From contig JABFYH010000100.1 in NCBI GenBank assembly GCA_013361335.1, positions 1 to 39,142 on the forward strand: a stretch of DNA of 39,142 nt, written 5' to 3'. Below the pieces are notes generated by a model. It made no database searches. It was not told the origin of the DNA and saw only the letters and a list, made by a program, of their open reading frames with translations. Shown one piece after another: positions 1 to 11,026 of the stretch. Position 1 is the stretch's first letter, and each line of letters opens with the position of its first letter. The position numbers were made by a program, and so were the translations under genes. The stretch comes from Gemmatimonadaceae bacterium (GTDB lineage: Bacteria > Gemmatimonadota > Gemmatimonadetes > Gemmatimonadales > Gemmatimonadaceae).

Positions 1-218
1 GCCGCCACGACGGCCCCGAGCGCCGCGGCCGTGGTCAACGCTGCCCACGGATGCTCCTGAATCATCCGCCCGACGTCGAGCCGCTGCTGCACCGCCCGCA
101 CCGGCGCGGTGACCCTCGCCTCGATCTCGGCGATCGTGTCGGAGATCCGGCTGCGCGCGCGCTGCACGTCGTCGCGAGCCGCGGAGATGTCCGGAGAAGT
201 GTCGGCGTGGTCGGGCAC
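1..218 (-). CDS. Membrane-anchor protein, DUF883/DUF3618-like (3' end cut by window)
   Basis: This gene starts at a GTG (218..216) and runs off the left edge, leaving 72 codons. A GGAGG lies 7 bases upstream of the GTG, which fixes the start. The visible part is a charged, probably helical stretch rich in Arg/Asp/Glu (residues about 5-50) followed by an EHPWAAL motif and an Ala/Val-rich segment that looks like the start of a membrane helix. That layout matches the ElaB/YqjD/DUF883 and DUF3618 families of small inner-membrane-anchored proteins. The family assignment is by pattern only, because the C-terminal anchor lies outside the window. It is divergent from the aldo/keto reductase gene. Confidence 0.6.
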   Translation of the reverse strand, partial: MPDHADTSPDISAARDDVQRARSRISDTIAEIEARVTAPVRAVQQRLDVGRMIQEHPWAALTTAAALGAVVA

Positions 219-225
219 GGGAGAG

Positions 226-230
226 CCTCC
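226..230 (-). promoter_or_regulatory. Ribosome binding site of the edge gene
   Basis: Perfect GGAGG on the minus strand with a 7-base spacer to the GTG at 218. It decides the start of the partial gene at the left edge. Confidence 0.6.
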
Positions 231-332
231 TGGGTTGAGGGCCGGTGGGCGATACGCGGCGCTGCTGCAGGATTCGGGCTCTCGCCGCGATCGAGGCTCG
301 CGCTCCGCCCGTCGGCGCGCGACGTTTGAGAG

Positions 333-1253
333 ATGAACCAATCTTCCCGCGCATCCGTCCCCATGGTCGGGCTCACGGCCGACGGCCCTTCGCTGTCCGC
401 CATCGTCGCCGGCGTGTGGCGGATCGGCAGCTGGCAGCTCGACCGCCCGGCCCGCGCCCGCTGGATCGAGGACCGCGTCGCCCTCGGCGTGACGAGCTTC
501 GACCTGGCCGACATCTACGGCGATTACGGCGCCGAGGCACTGTTCGGCGAGGCGCTGGCGACGCTGTCGGGGCTCCGTGAGCGGATCCAGCTCGTCTCCA
601 AGTGCGGGATCAAGCTCGTGTCGGAGCGGCGGCCGGCGCACGCGATCAACTCGTACGACACCTCGCGCGCGCACGTCCTCGCATCGGTCGACGCATCCCT
701 CCGCGCGCTGCGGACGGACCGGCTCGATCTGCTGCTCGTTCACCGGCCCGACTACCTGATGGATCCGGACGCCCTCGCCGCGACGTTCGACGAGCTGCGC
801 GCGGCGGGCAAGGTGCTGCACTTCGGCGTGTCGAATCACTCGGCGTCGCAGCTCGCGCTTCTAGGTCGGCGGGTGCCGCTGGCGACGAACCAGATCGAGC
901 TGTCGCCGTTGCACCTCGAGCCGCTCGACGACGGCACGTTGGACCAGTGTGTCGATCTCGGGATGCGCCCGATGATCTGGTCGCCGCTGGGCGGCGGGCG
1001 CCTGTTCACCGGCACCGACGACCGGTCGCGGCGCGTGCAGTCCGTGCTGGCGGCGATCGCGGGGACGCATGGCGTGTCGGCGGCGACGATCGCGTATGCG
1101 TGGCTGCTGCGGCATCCCTCGCGCGCCGTGCCGATCGTCGGCTCGCGGCGCCTCGTGGCGCTTCAGGAGGCGATCGGGGCGCTGGAGGTGGCGCTCACCA
1201 GCGAGGAGTGGTACCGCGTGTGGGAGGCGGGGGCGGGGCACCCGGTGCCCTGA
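333..1253 (+). CDS. Aldo/keto reductase (YdhF-like)
   Basis: A 306-residue NADPH-dependent oxidoreductase of the aldo/keto reductase superfamily, expected to be a soluble TIM barrel. The catalytic tetrad is readable: Asp57 and Tyr62 in FDLADIYGDY, Lys90 in LVSKCG and His137 in LLVHRPD. The C-terminal part carries the family's cofactor-binding pattern (VPIVGSRR followed by an acidic helix). The WSPLGGGRLF motif and overall length resemble E. coli YdhF. The start is ATG at 333; the Shine-Dalgarno sequence is weak. The gene stands alone, divergent from the edge gene and convergent with the PepSY gene. The substrate cannot be told from sequence. A second, different aldo/keto reductase is at 34760-35863. 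Confidence 0.88.
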   Translation: MNQSSRASVPMVGLTADGPSLSAIVAGVWRIGSWQLDRPARARWIEDRVALGVTSFDLADIYGDYGAEALFGEALATLSGLRERIQLVSKCGIKLVSERRPAHAINSYDTSRAHVLASVDASLRALRTDRLDLLLVHRPDYLMDPDALAATFDELRAAGKVLHFGVSNHSASQLALLGRRVPLATNQIELSPLHLEPLDDGTLDQCVDLGMRPMIWSPLGGGRLFTGTDDRSRRVQSVLAAIAGTHGVSAATIAYAWLLRHPSRAVPIVGSRRLVALQEAIGALEVALTSEEWYRVWEAGAGHPVP

Positions 1254-1286
1254 CGTCGGCACCGGGCGACCACGCGAGGCGCCGCG

Positions 1287-1826
1287 TTACGGCGTCTTGT
1301 TGTTCTTGCGCTCCGCGCTCTCGCGCAGGAACGCGGCCAGGCCGCGAAGCCCGCCGTACTGCTTGGCGTTGATCACTTCGCCGGTGGCGGCGTCGATCTC
1401 GACCTTGGTGGCGGTCTTCTTGTCGGTCGGCAGCACGTCGATCTCGTAGACGTTGCGGCCGTTGGCGTTCTCGATGCTGCCCGACGAGAGCTGTCCCGGC
1501 ACCGCGCACAGCGCGACGGCCTTCGCCTGCTCGGGGCTGATCATCGTCGTGCTGTTGTAGTTGTCCGTCTTGATCTGGACCCGTGCCACCTCGGCCGCGT
1601 CGTTCGCGCCGCAGTAGACTGCACTGCGGCCCGGCCGGAGCCTGTAGCCGAGCGGTCCGGTGAAGTCGATGTCGCTCATCGAGCTGACCGTGCCGTTGCT
1701 GGTGGTGGTCGTGCCGGCATCCTTCGAGATCGGGATCCGTCTATCGGACGTCGACTGCGCAACCGCCGTGTTCACCGCGCCGCCCAGGGCGAGCGAGGCG
1801 ACGGTGATGAGAGCGAGCTTGTTCAT
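1287..1826 (-). CDS. Secreted PepSY-domain protein
   Basis: A 179-residue exported protein. The chosen ATG (1826) is preceded by GGAGG at 1831-1835 with a 4-base spacer, and gives a classic Sec signal peptide (MNKLALITVASLALGGAV, cleavage after AVAQ or nearby). A longer frame to 1904 has no ribosome site. The C-terminal half (residues about 95-165) reads as a PepSY domain: ISPEQAKAVAL, then a strand with YEIDVLP and a KVEIDAATGEVI strand, which is the family hallmark. PepSY domains occur in peptidase propeptides and in periplasmic regulatory proteins; here it stands alone with no peptidase. One Cys (in VYCGAND) and another in ALCAVPG could form a disulfide. Function is unknown beyond the domain. 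Confidence 0.75.
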   Translation of the reverse strand: MNKLALITVASLALGGAVNTAVAQSTSDRRIPISKDAGTTTTSNGTVSSMSDIDFTGPLGYRLRPGRSAVYCGANDAAEVARVQIKTDNYNSTTMISPEQAKAVALCAVPGQLSSGSIENANGRNVYEIDVLPTDKKTATKVEIDAATGEVINAKQYGGLRGLAAFLRESAERKNNKTP

Positions 1827-2048
1827 GGTACCTCCGGGCTTTCGGGGATGGATCGGTGGATGGCGGCGCGACTGCCGCCGCCTCAGTACTGACAGGCAAG
1901 CCACATGCTCATCGACCCGCGCACGGCGAGATTTTTGGACGCGGCGTGGGATTGGCCAGGATCGCAGCCGACGTCGTGGCGCCGGTCACATCGTACGGGT
2001 GACGAACCTGCGTGCATTGCCGAGCTCGGCCGACGTGGAAGACCAGCG

Positions 2049-3473
2049 CTAAGTCGGCGAACCGGGCTCGAGCACTTCCGTGCCGAAGAACTGGACGAGC
2101 TGCAGCAGCGTGTCCGATTGCGCCGCGAGCTCCTCGGCCGTCGCGGCGAGATCCTCGGCCGCGGCGGCGTTTTCATGCGTCGCCCGCTTCACCTCGTCCA
2201 TCCCGTCGCTCACCACGGCGAGCCCCTCGGCCTGCGCGCCCGCGGACTCCACCACCTGCCCGATGAGCGTCGTCGTCTGGCGGATCGAGGGCACGAGCTC
2301 GCCCAGCACCTTCCCCGACGCCAGCGCGATCTGCTCGCTCGATTTCGTGAGCGCGCGGATCTCTCGGGCGGCGGCCTCGCATCGCCCCGCGAGGGCGCGG
2401 ATCTCCTCGGCGACGACGCCGAATCCGCGCCCCGCCTCGCCAGCACGCGCCGCTTCGATCGAGGCGTTGAGGGCGAGCAGGTTGGTCTGCCGCGCGATCT
2501 CGCCCACCACCGAGACCTTGTCGGTGATGGATTGCATCACGCGCACCGCGTCGTCGATCGTCTTGCCGCTCGACTCCGCGTTGGCGACGCCGTGCTGCGA
2601 CAACCGCTCCATCTCCCGGTTGCGCGTGACGCTCTCGGAGACGGCGCGGCTGATCTCGCCGAGGTGCGCCGTGGTCGTCGCCACCGCCGCCACCTCGACG
2701 TTCGTGCTGGCCGACAGCCGCTGCGCGGACTCGGCGATCGTGCCCGCGGCCTGCGAGGTGGCGGTGGCGCCGGCCCTGATGTCGTGGATCACCCGCGACA
2801 GCGTGTCGGTCATCGACACGAACGCCCGCCCGAAGTCGTCGCGCTCGGAGCGGGGCTGGATCCGCACCGCCAGGTTGCCGCCGGAGATCTCCCGCGCCAC
2901 GCCTCCCATCTCGCTGAGATATTCGCTCATGCGCACGAACGCGGTGCCGAGGGCGTCGTCGGTCGACCTCGGCATCACCCGTCCCGCGAGATCGCCGGCG
3001 GCGATCGCCGTCGCCGCCTCCGACATCTGCTGGAGGTAGGCGACGAGGTGCTCCATCGCCCGGAGCAGCTGACCCACTTCGTCGTCGCCCGCCGGCGGGA
3101 TCTCGACCCGGACGTCGCCCTGCGCGAGCCGGTCCGCCGCGACCACCGCGGCCTCGAGCGGTGCGGTGATCGCCCGCGTCACGAAGACGGACAGTGCCCC
3201 CAGCACGGCGATCCCGCCAAGGGTGGCGAGGGCCACGAGGAGCCACGCGGCGCGCTGCAGCGCGCGCGCGTGCGCGAACGCCGCCGCCACCTGCGCCGGG
3301 TTCGCGTTCAGCCCGGGCGACTGCAGCCGCGTGAGCTGACTCTCGTTGACGAAGCCGAAGACGACCGTCAGGAACAGGATGACCAGCAGCGCAGCGGCGC
3401 CGACGAGCGGGAGAAGGCGAACCTTCTCGTGCACGCCGGCGCCGCTGGACAGCCGGCGGAGAAGCGCCGGCAT
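2049..3473 (-). CDS. Methyl-accepting chemotaxis protein with tandem HAMP domains
   Basis: A 474-residue chemoreceptor-like protein. Two membrane helices (about 22-42 and 76-98) enclose a very short periplasmic loop of about 33 residues, too small for a normal ligand-binding domain. Three HAMP-like units follow, marked by GDV (119), GDL (160) and GNL (199) spaced about 40 residues apart. The signalling domain has the conserved hairpin tip at about 325-362, with [19 protein letters not shown] and [13 protein letters not shown]. No C-terminal CheR pentapeptide is present. The start ATG at 3473 has AGGAG at 3482-3486. The gene is co-directional with the DUF4383 gene 11 bases upstream. No other che genes are present, so the output pathway is unknown; it may sense an internal or membrane state. 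Confidence 0.9.
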   Translation of the reverse strand: MPALLRRLSSGAGVHEKVRLLPLVGAAALLVILFLTVVFGFVNESQLTRLQSPGLNANPAQVAAAFAHARALQRAAWLLVALATLGGIAVLGALSVFVTRAITAPLEAAVVAADRLAQGDVRVEIPPAGDDEVGQLLRAMEHLVAYLQQMSEAATAIAAGDLAGRVMPRSTDDALGTAFVRMSEYLSEMGGVAREISGGNLAVRIQPRSERDDFGRAFVSMTDTLSRVIHDIRAGATATSQAAGTIAESAQRLSASTNVEVAAVATTTAHLGEISRAVSESVTRNREMERLSQHGVANAESSGKTIDDAVRVMQSITDKVSVVGEIARQTNLLALNASIEAARAGEAGRGFGVVAEEIRALAGRCEAAAREIRALTKSSEQIALASGKVLGELVPSIRQTTTLIGQVVESAGAQAEGLAVVSDGMDEVKRATHENAAAAEDLAATAEELAAQSDTLLQLVQFFGTEVLEPGSPT

Positions 3474-3481
3474 TCAGTGCT

Positions 3482-3486
3482 CTCCT
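3482..3486 (-). promoter_or_regulatory. Ribosome binding site overlapping the upstream stop codon
   Basis: AGGAG, 8 bases before the chemoreceptor ATG. Its first two bases are part of the TAG stop (3487..3485) of the DUF4383 gene, implying translational coupling of the two membrane proteins. Confidence 0.55.
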
Positions 3487-3892
3487 ACGCGCTGACGGGG
3501 CGCCGCTGGGGAACGAACCACATGCTCCAGAAGCCGCAGCCGGCCAGGGCGATCGCCAGCACCAGGTGGAGCACCACGTCGTAGCCGCCGATCGGCACCA
3601 TGCCGAGCAGCGAGTCCGTGAACAGGCCGAGGATGCCGAGCAGCAGGTAGACGGCGCCGCTGCCGAGCGTGTAGACGAGGGACGCCTTGGCGCTGCGGGC
3701 CGCGACGAGCCCCCATACGCCGAACAGGCCGTGCACGAGGTTGTGGAGGGCGTTCACCGGGAAGAAGCCGAGCAGCATGACGGAGGACCCCCCCATCTGC
3801 ATGCCGCCCATTCCCATGGTGAAGAAGCCGAGCACACTGACGAGAACGAAGACGAACCCGGATATCGCTGCAACTCGCTGGATCGAAAGCAT
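3485..3892 (-). CDS. DUF4383-like integral membrane protein
   Basis: A 135-residue protein with four predicted membrane helices, starting MLSIQRVAAISG. The second helix region contains NALHNLVHGLFGVWGL, the pattern typical of DUF4383 proteins, and a later helix has YDVVLHLVLA. The first extramembrane loop is Met/Gly-rich (MGMGGMQMGG), perhaps a metal-touching loop; that is speculation. The start at 3892 is chosen because it begins directly before the first helix; the frame stays open further upstream but that part is hydrophilic and unlike the family. The stop overlaps the ribosome site of the downstream chemoreceptor gene. No biochemical role is known to me for the family. Confidence 0.75.
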   Translation of the reverse strand: MLSIQRVAAISGFVFVLVSVLGFFTMGMGGMQMGGSSVMLLGFFPVNALHNLVHGLFGVWGLVAARSAKASLVYTLGSGAVYLLLGILGLFTDSLLGMVPIGGYDVVLHLVLAIALAGCGFWSMWFVPQRRPVSA

Positions 3893-4159
3893 CTCAGGCC
3901 TCTGCACGCGTCGGCGCGTGCTGGTGAGGGTGATGGACGGTAGCGCGTCCTGGGCTCTCCAATGACTGAGCTCGGCACCCCGAGGCAACATGGCCCCGTG
4001 CCTCTCGGGGGGGCATTGCTCCCGCCTTGCGCCACGCACGAATCCATCGCAGACTCGCCTGCCCGGCCGGACGCCCGTCAGGGCGGCGTCCACGTTCCCG
4101 CGACGACGTGCGTCCGTGCCGTCCACATCCTCCCACCCGTACGTCCGGAGACACCGCGT

Positions 4160-5860
4160 ATGAAGAAGCTCGGACTACTAGGCCTCCTGTCGCTCGGAGT
4201 TGCCGCCTGCAGCGACCAGCCGCTGCCCAACGCCCCGCTCGCACCTCGGGGCGCAGCCGCCTCGGTGAGCCCGGGCGCTGGCCCTCGAATCCCCGGACGC
4301 TACATCGTCGTGTTCCGCCCGGGGACCGACGTGAGCGCGGAGGCGGGGCGCATCACCGCGAAGTTCGGGGGACGCCTGCGGCACACGTACGGCGCTGCCC
4401 TCCGGGGCATGGCGCTCGACATCCCTGACGCGCTGGTCGGCGCGCTGGCGGCGGAGCCGACCGTCGCCCTCGTCGAGCAGGACCAGGTGATGTCCATCAG
4501 CACGACCCAGACGGGCGCCACCTGGGGCATCGACCGCATCGACCAGCGCGCCCTGCCGCTGAGCACGACGTACGACTACAACGCGGACGGCACCGGCGTC
4601 ACGGCGTACATCATCGACACCGGCATCCTGTTCTCGCACACCGACCTTGGCGGACGGGCGGTCGCCGGCATCGACGAGGTCACGGCGGGCGGGACGGCCC
4701 AGGACTGCAATGGCCACGGCACCCATGTCTCGGGCACCGTCGGCGGGAGCACTTACGGGGTCGCAAAGAACGTCAGCCTGGTCGCCGTGCGCGTGCTCGA
4801 CTGCAACGGCTCCGGCACCACCTCCGGCGTCATTGCCGGCGTGGACTGGGTCACGGCGAATCACCGCTCCCCGGCCGTCGCCAACATGTCGCTCGGCGGG
4901 GGCCTCTCGGCGTCGCTGGATCAGGCGGTCACGAACTCCATCGCCTCCGGCGTCACCTACGGCATCGCCGCGGGCAACGGCAACGCCTTCGGGATCGCGC
5001 AGGACGCCTGCACGACGTCTCCCGCCGACGTGCCGACCGCGATCACCGTCAGCGCGACCGACAACACGGACACGAAGGCGAGCTGGGCGAACTACGGTAC
5101 CTGCGTCGACATCTTCGCGCCGGGCGTGAACATCACGTCGGCATGGTACACCAGCACGACGGCGACGAACACCATCTCCGGCACCTCGATGGCGACGCCG
5201 CACGTCGTCGGCGCGGCCGCGCTGTACCTCCAGGTGCACCCGACCGCGACGCCGGCCGACGTGGCCGCCGCGCTCACCGGGAACGGGACGGCAGGAGTCG
5301 TGAAGAACGGCGGCACCGGCTCGCCGAACATCCTGCTCTACACCGGCTTCATCAGCACCGCGCCGTCGACGACCCCGCCGGTCGCGCGCTTCAGCTCGAG
5401 CTGCACCGCACTGACCTGCAACTTCGACGCGAGCGCGAGCACGGCGCTGGCGTCGGCCACGTATACGTGGACCTTCGGCGACGGCAGCTCGGGCTCCGGC
5501 AAGACCACCACGCACGCCTACACCGCCCCGGGCTCGTACCAGGTCGCGCTCACCGTCACCGACGCCAACGGCACGAGCACGACGACGCAGACGGTCACCG
5601 CCACGGCGCCCCTGCCGGCTCCGGTGGCCAGCTTCACCTATACCTGCTCGGGCCGCACCTGCCGCTTCGACGCGAGCACGTCGGTCAACGCCACGTCGTA
5701 CTCGTGGAACTACGGCGACGGCACGACCGGCAGCGGCGTGAGCACGTCGCACACGTTCGCCCCGAACCGCTCCTACACGGTGACGCTGACCGCCACCGGC
5801 AGCGGCGGCTCGAGCTCGACGTCGAAGCCGATCTCCTGCGCCAAGAAGACCTGCTCCTGA
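4160..5860 (+). CDS. Secreted subtilisin-like (S8) lipoprotein protease with two PKD domains
   Basis: A 566-residue preproprotease. The signal peptide ends in a lipobox (VAAC, Cys17), so the protein is probably lipid-anchored in the envelope. An inhibitor I9 propeptide (about 47-113) is followed by a proteinase-K-type catalytic domain: Asp153 in YIIDTG, His186 in NGHGTHVSG, Asn273 region in AAGNGN and Ser343 in GTSMATPH. Two PKD domains follow (about 408-482 and 488-558, WTFGDG and WNYGDG motifs). Each PKD begins with a C-x4-C pair (415/420 and 496/501), and the tail ends with another (560/565). The start ATG at 4160 has CCGGAGA upstream; the longer open frame from 3962 is not supported by any signal. 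Expected role is extracellular protein degradation. Confidence 0.93.
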   Translation: MKKLGLLGLLSLGVAACSDQPLPNAPLAPRGAAASVSPGAGPRIPGRYIVVFRPGTDVSAEAGRITAKFGGRLRHTYGAALRGMALDIPDALVGALAAEPTVALVEQDQVMSISTTQTGATWGIDRIDQRALPLSTTYDYNADGTGVTAYIIDTGILFSHTDLGGRAVAGIDEVTAGGTAQDCNGHGTHVSGTVGGSTYGVAKNVSLVAVRVLDCNGSGTTSGVIAGVDWVTANHRSPAVANMSLGGGLSASLDQAVTNSIASGVTYGIAAGNGNAFGIAQDACTTSPADVPTAITVSATDNTDTKASWANYGTCVDIFAPGVNITSAWYTSTTATNTISGTSMATPHVVGAAALYLQVHPTATPADVAAALTGNGTAGVVKNGGTGSPNILLYTGFISTAPSTTPPVARFSSSCTALTCNFDASASTALASATYTWTFGDGSSGSGKTTTHAYTAPGSYQVALTVTDANGTSTTTQTVTATAPLPAPVASFTYTCSGRTCRFDASTSVNATSYSWNYGDGTTGSGVSTSHTFAPNRSYTVTLTATGSGGSSSTSKPISCAKKTCS

Positions 5861-5881
5861 ACGGCATCAACGGGAAAGATG

Positions 5882-5910
5882 AACGGCCCCGGGAATCTCC
5901 CGGGGCCGTT
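5882..5910. terminator. Hairpin terminator between convergent genes
   Basis: A perfect 13-bp stem, AACGGCCCCGGGA paired with TCCCGGGGCCGTT around an ATC loop. It sits 21 bases past the protease stop and 45 bases past the pilC stop on the other strand, so it may serve both. There is no run of T, which is common in GC-rich genomes. Confidence 0.75.
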
Positions 5911-5954
5911 CGTCGCATCTGAACCAACGCTTGGAGGCTGACCGCTGGCGGCGG

Positions 5955-7160
5955 TTACTGCACCGCGTTGATCATGTCGAAGATCGGGAGGTACATGGCC
6001 ACGACCATGCCGCCGACCACGACGCCGAGGAACACGATCATCAGCGGCTCCATCATGCTGAGCAGGCCCGACACCGCGGCGTCGACCTCCTCGTCGTAGA
6101 AGTCGGCGATCTTGGAGAGCATCTCGTCGAGACCACCGGTCTGCTCGCCGACGGCGATCATGCTGATCACCATGGGCGGGAAGACCTGGCTCTTCTGGAG
6201 CGGCGCGGCGATCGTCTCACCGCCGGCGATCGAGGCGCGGGACTCCATGATCGCGTCCGAGATGACGCGGTTGCCCGCCGTCTTCGCCGTGATCTCGAGC
6301 CCCTCGAGGATGCTCACGCCGGAGCCGATCAGGGTGCCCAGGGTGCGCGTGAAGCGCGACACCGACGACTTGCGGAGCACGTCGCCGAGCACGGGCGCCT
6401 TCAGCATCAGCCGGTCGATCACCAGCTTGCCGTCGTTGGTGGCGTAGTACTTCTTGAAGGCGAAGAACGCGCCGTAGATGGCGCCGATGCAGATGTACCA
6501 GTAGCCCTGCAGAAACTTCGACATCCCGATCACGATGCGGGTCGGGAGCGGGAGGGCCAGGCCGACCGACGCGAACATCTTCTCGAAGGTCGGAATGACG
6601 AAGATGAGCAGCACGACGATGGCGATCGCCGCGACGCTCATGATCACACCAGGGTAGATCATGGCGCCCTTCACCTTGCGGACGAGGGCGTCGTTCTTTT
6701 CCATGAACGTCGCCAGGCGCATGAGGATCGTGTCGAGAATACCGCCCGCCTCGCCCGCCGCGACCATGTTGACGTACAGATCGCTGAACGCCTTGGGGTG
6801 CTTGCGGAGCGCGTCGGCCACGGTGTGACCGGACTCGACGTCGAAGACGACCGAGAGGGTGACGTCCTTGAGGGCCTTGTTCTCGCTCTGCTTGGCCAGG
6901 ATGTCCAGCGCCTGCACGAGTGGGAGACCGGCGTTGATCATCGTCGAGAATTGACGGGTGAAGATCACGATGTCGCGCATCGAGATCTTGCCCGCCTTCT
7001 TCTGCTTGGCCTTCTCGGCCTCCTTCTTCTCGTCGATCTTGACGACGTTCAGCCGCTGCTTGCGCAGCTGCGCGATGACCTCGTCGCGATTCGGCGCCTC
7101 GATGGTCGCCGTCTTGAGATCGCCGTTCAGCGCTCTCGCCGTATACGTGAATGCTGGCAT
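5955..7160 (-). CDS. pilC: Type IV pilus inner-membrane platform protein PilC
   Basis: A 401-residue type II secretion F-family protein, the platform in the inner membrane on which PilB and PilT act. It starts MPAFTYTARALNG, typical of the family. Two homologous T2SSF domains are visible: the first around FTRQFSTMINAGLPLVQAL (about 67-190) and the second around RFTRTLGTLIGSGVSILEGL (about 268-395). Membrane helices lie at about 170-195, 220-240 and 370-395. The GEAGG and GEQTGGLDEML repeats match between the domains. GAGG at 7166-7169 is 5 bases before the ATG. It is the last gene of pilB-pilT-pilC, 24 bases after pilT. Confidence 0.95.
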   Translation of the reverse strand: MPAFTYTARALNGDLKTATIEAPNRDEVIAQLRKQRLNVVKIDEKKEAEKAKQKKAGKISMRDIVIFTRQFSTMINAGLPLVQALDILAKQSENKALKDVTLSVVFDVESGHTVADALRKHPKAFSDLYVNMVAAGEAGGILDTILMRLATFMEKNDALVRKVKGAMIYPGVIMSVAAIAIVVLLIFVIPTFEKMFASVGLALPLPTRIVIGMSKFLQGYWYICIGAIYGAFFAFKKYYATNDGKLVIDRLMLKAPVLGDVLRKSSVSRFTRTLGTLIGSGVSILEGLEITAKTAGNRVISDAIMESRASIAGGETIAAPLQKSQVFPPMVISMIAVGEQTGGLDEMLSKIADFYDEEVDAAVSGLLSMMEPLMIVFLGVVVGGMVVAMYLPIFDMINAVQ

Positions 7161-7184
7161 GCTGGCCTCGTATAAATCGGTGAC

Positions 7185-8330
7185 CTACCGCTTTCCGGCC
7201 GGCGCGGTCCCGTTCGGGCTCGGGGACTTGCCGTCGGCCTCCGCCGCCTTGCCGATCATCCGGAGGAACTCGTTGGGATCGTGCGAGGCGCGCAGGCACT
7301 CTTCCTCCGCGACGTCGCGGCTCATGTACAGGGCGTACAGGGCGTCGTTCATCGTCTGCATGCCGAACTTCTTGCCCGACTGCATCGTGCTGTAGATCTG
7401 ATGGATCTTGTCGTCGCGGATGAGCGCCCGCACGGCCGGCGTGCACACGAGAATCTCGGCCGCCATCGCCCGGCCGCGCCCCTTCATCTTGGGCAGCAGG
7501 GTCTGGGTGATGACGCCCTCGAGCACGAAGGCGAGCTGTGCGCGCACCTGGCTCTGCTGGTGGCTGGGAAAGACGTCGATGATGCGGTTGATCGCCTCGG
7601 CGGCGCTGTTGGTGTGCAGCGTGGCGAACGCGAGGTGACCGGTCTCCGAGATCGTCAGCGCGGCCTGGATCGTGTCCAGGTCGCGCATCTCACCGATGAG
7701 GATGACGTCCGGGTCCTGCCGGAGGGCGTACTTGAGCGAGGCCTGGAAGCTCTTGGTGTCCGAGCCCACCTCGCGCTGGTTGACGATGCAGCCCTGATGA
7801 CGATGGATGAACTCGATCGGGTCTTCCACCGTGATGATGTGTCCCTTCCGCTCCTTGTTGATCTTGTCGATCATCGCGGCCAGGGTGGTGGACTTCCCCG
7901 AGCCCGTCGGCCCGGTCACGAGCACGAGCCCGCGCGGCCGCTCGGCCATCTTCCGGATCACGTCGGGGAGCTTCAGATCGTCGAAGGTCTTGATCGAGAA
8001 GGGGATCTGCCGGATGACCATCGAGACGCAGCCGCGCTGCTTGAAGCAGTTGCCGCGGAAGCGCGCGAGGTTCTGGATGCCGAACGAGAAGTCCAGCTCG
8101 TCCTCCATCTCGAAGCGCTTCTTCTGGTTCTCCGTGAGCACCGAGTAGGCGAGCTGCATCGTGTCCTTCGGCGTCATCACGAAGTCGAGCTTCGAGCTCT
8201 GGATCTCGCCGTCGATCCGCATCTTCGGCTTCTCGCCGGCGGTGACGTGCAGATCGGACGCGTCCCGCTCGATCATCTCCTCGAGAAGGACGCGAAGGTT
8301 GACGCTGGAGGCAACGACAGGGGCAGTCAT
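7185..8330 (-). CDS. pilT: Type IV pilus retraction ATPase PilT
   Basis: A 381-residue hexameric retraction motor. It has the N-terminal MERDASDLH-type motif (ERDASDLHVTAG, about 21-32), Walker A GPTGSGKST (140-148), an Asp box, Walker B DVILIGEMRD (208-217), the His box TGHLAFATLHTNSA (230-243) and the C-terminal retraction-linked AIRNLIRE-like segment (here AVRALIRDDKIHQI). The C-terminus is Pro/Gly/Lys-rich. The family is about 345-370 residues, so the length fits. It lies between pilB and pilC. The 138-base gap to pilB holds a large heptamer-repeat hairpin, which could separate expression of pilB from pilT-pilC. Confidence 0.95.
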   Translation of the reverse strand: MTAPVVASSVNLRVLLEEMIERDASDLHVTAGEKPKMRIDGEIQSSKLDFVMTPKDTMQLAYSVLTENQKKRFEMEDELDFSFGIQNLARFRGNCFKQRGCVSMVIRQIPFSIKTFDDLKLPDVIRKMAERPRGLVLVTGPTGSGKSTTLAAMIDKINKERKGHIITVEDPIEFIHRHQGCIVNQREVGSDTKSFQASLKYALRQDPDVILIGEMRDLDTIQAALTISETGHLAFATLHTNSAAEAINRIIDVFPSHQQSQVRAQLAFVLEGVITQTLLPKMKGRGRAMAAEILVCTPAVRALIRDDKIHQIYSTMQSGKKFGMQTMNDALYALYMSRDVAEEECLRASHDPNEFLRMIGKAAEADGKSPSPNGTAPAGKR

Positions 8331-8356
8331 TTCAGATTGAGTCCTGGGTAACGAAT

Positions 8357-8430
8357 CGTGATCCGTGAACCGTGATCCGTAACGAGCCGTTACGGTTCAC
8401 CCTTCACCGTTCACGGTTCACCGTTCACGG
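8357..8430. repeat. Heptamer-repeat inverted element, copy 1
   Basis: Four heptamers related to CGTGAAC on the plus strand (8357-8384) face about six inverted heptamers, GTTCACC or GTTCACG (8388-8430). The centre is a perfect CGTAACG / CGTTACG stem around AGC. The transcript could fold into an imperfect stem of about 27 bp. It lies in the gap between pilB and pilT. Related copies lie at 16753-16873 and 23113-23134. Confidence 0.8.
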
Positions 8431-8468
8431 GGTAAGACGACCGAGCTCGACCGGCGGTACAGCGCCCG

Positions 8469-10295
<1,827 letters not shown>

Positions 10296-10350
10296 GAGGC
10301 AGACTGAGGTCGGCGGGAAGGCGAGGTGGTCCGCGCCGATTCGGCGCATC

Positions 10351-10947
10351 CTAACGACGCGCCTGACCCGAAAAGGTGACGAGTCCGGTAAGTCGCTCCA
10401 GGGTGGCCGGCCCGACCCCTTTTACCCGCCGCAACGCCGCCAACGACCCGAAAGGCCCCAAGGAGTCCCGGTTGGCCACGATCCGGCGCGCCACCGCCCG
10501 ACTGACGCCAGGGAGCCGAGCGATCTGGCCACTATCGGCGAGGTCGAGGTCGACCGGGCCCGGCGGCCCGAACCCTCCCGCTAGAGACTTGCCAGGTTGG
10601 GCGCCGATGTCGATCCGTGGGCCTGGAGGCGGGAACCCCTTCGGCGAGAGGGAGGCGCTGGTGACACCAGTCCCCTCGATCAACAAGCCAGTGGAATCGA
10701 ATTTCGCGCCAGTATAGCGACGTTTCTGCGCCTTTTGGGAAGACTTACGGCTGCCCGATGTGCGTTGGCGCGCGCCCGGAGCGGCGACGCTGCTCGCCGC
10801 GAAGGCCTGCCGAGCGAGCGCCTGCTGCTCCGATGGCGTCGGCGGCGCGCCGGTGGGTGCGCCACCCCGGACGACCCGGACGGCGCCGCCGAGCAGGACG
10901 ACGAGGGCCAGGAAGGTGAGGGCTTTCTGTTCGGCGGGGGTCGGCAT
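10351..10947 (-). CDS. ComEA-like helix-hairpin-helix protein with membrane anchor
   Basis: A 198-residue protein. Residues about 9-27 form one hydrophobic helix (FLALVVLLGGAVRVV), followed by a long low-complexity linker and a C-terminal helix-hairpin-helix domain (about 135-195) with two hairpins, RLPGVSRAVARRI and RVKGVGPATLERL. This is the architecture of ComEA, the membrane-bound DNA receptor of natural competence, and partly of GspK. Position directly upstream of pilB on the same strand (56 bases) fits a role in DNA uptake through the pilus machinery, but that is inference. The linker contains a basic patch (KSSQKAQKRRY) that could touch DNA. Confidence 0.72.
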   Translation of the reverse strand: MPTPAEQKALTFLALVVLLGGAVRVVRGGAPTGAPPTPSEQQALARQAFAASSVAAPGARQRTSGSRKSSQKAQKRRYTGAKFDSTGLLIEGTGVTSASLSPKGFPPPGPRIDIGAQPGKSLAGGFGPPGPVDLDLADSGQIARLPGVSRAVARRIVANRDSLGPFGSLAALRRVKGVGPATLERLTGLVTFSGQARR

Positions 10948-11026
10948 GCCGGCAAGATGCGGCCGGCGCCGAGGGACCTGTCACCGCCCCGGCCCGGGTC
11001 GGCGCGAATCGCCGCGCGTCGCCCCG

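Noticed and set aside
1254-1286. Terminator between the first aldo/keto reductase and the PepSY gene
   Set aside because: The 33-base gap has no stem of useful length.
3962-4159. N-terminal extension of the subtilase frame
   Set aside because: No ribosome site, no domain, and it would hide the lipoprotein signal peptide at 4160.
8357-8430. Possible CRISPR array
   Set aside because: Repeat unit is only 7 bases with no spacers, arms are inverted and no cas gene is near.
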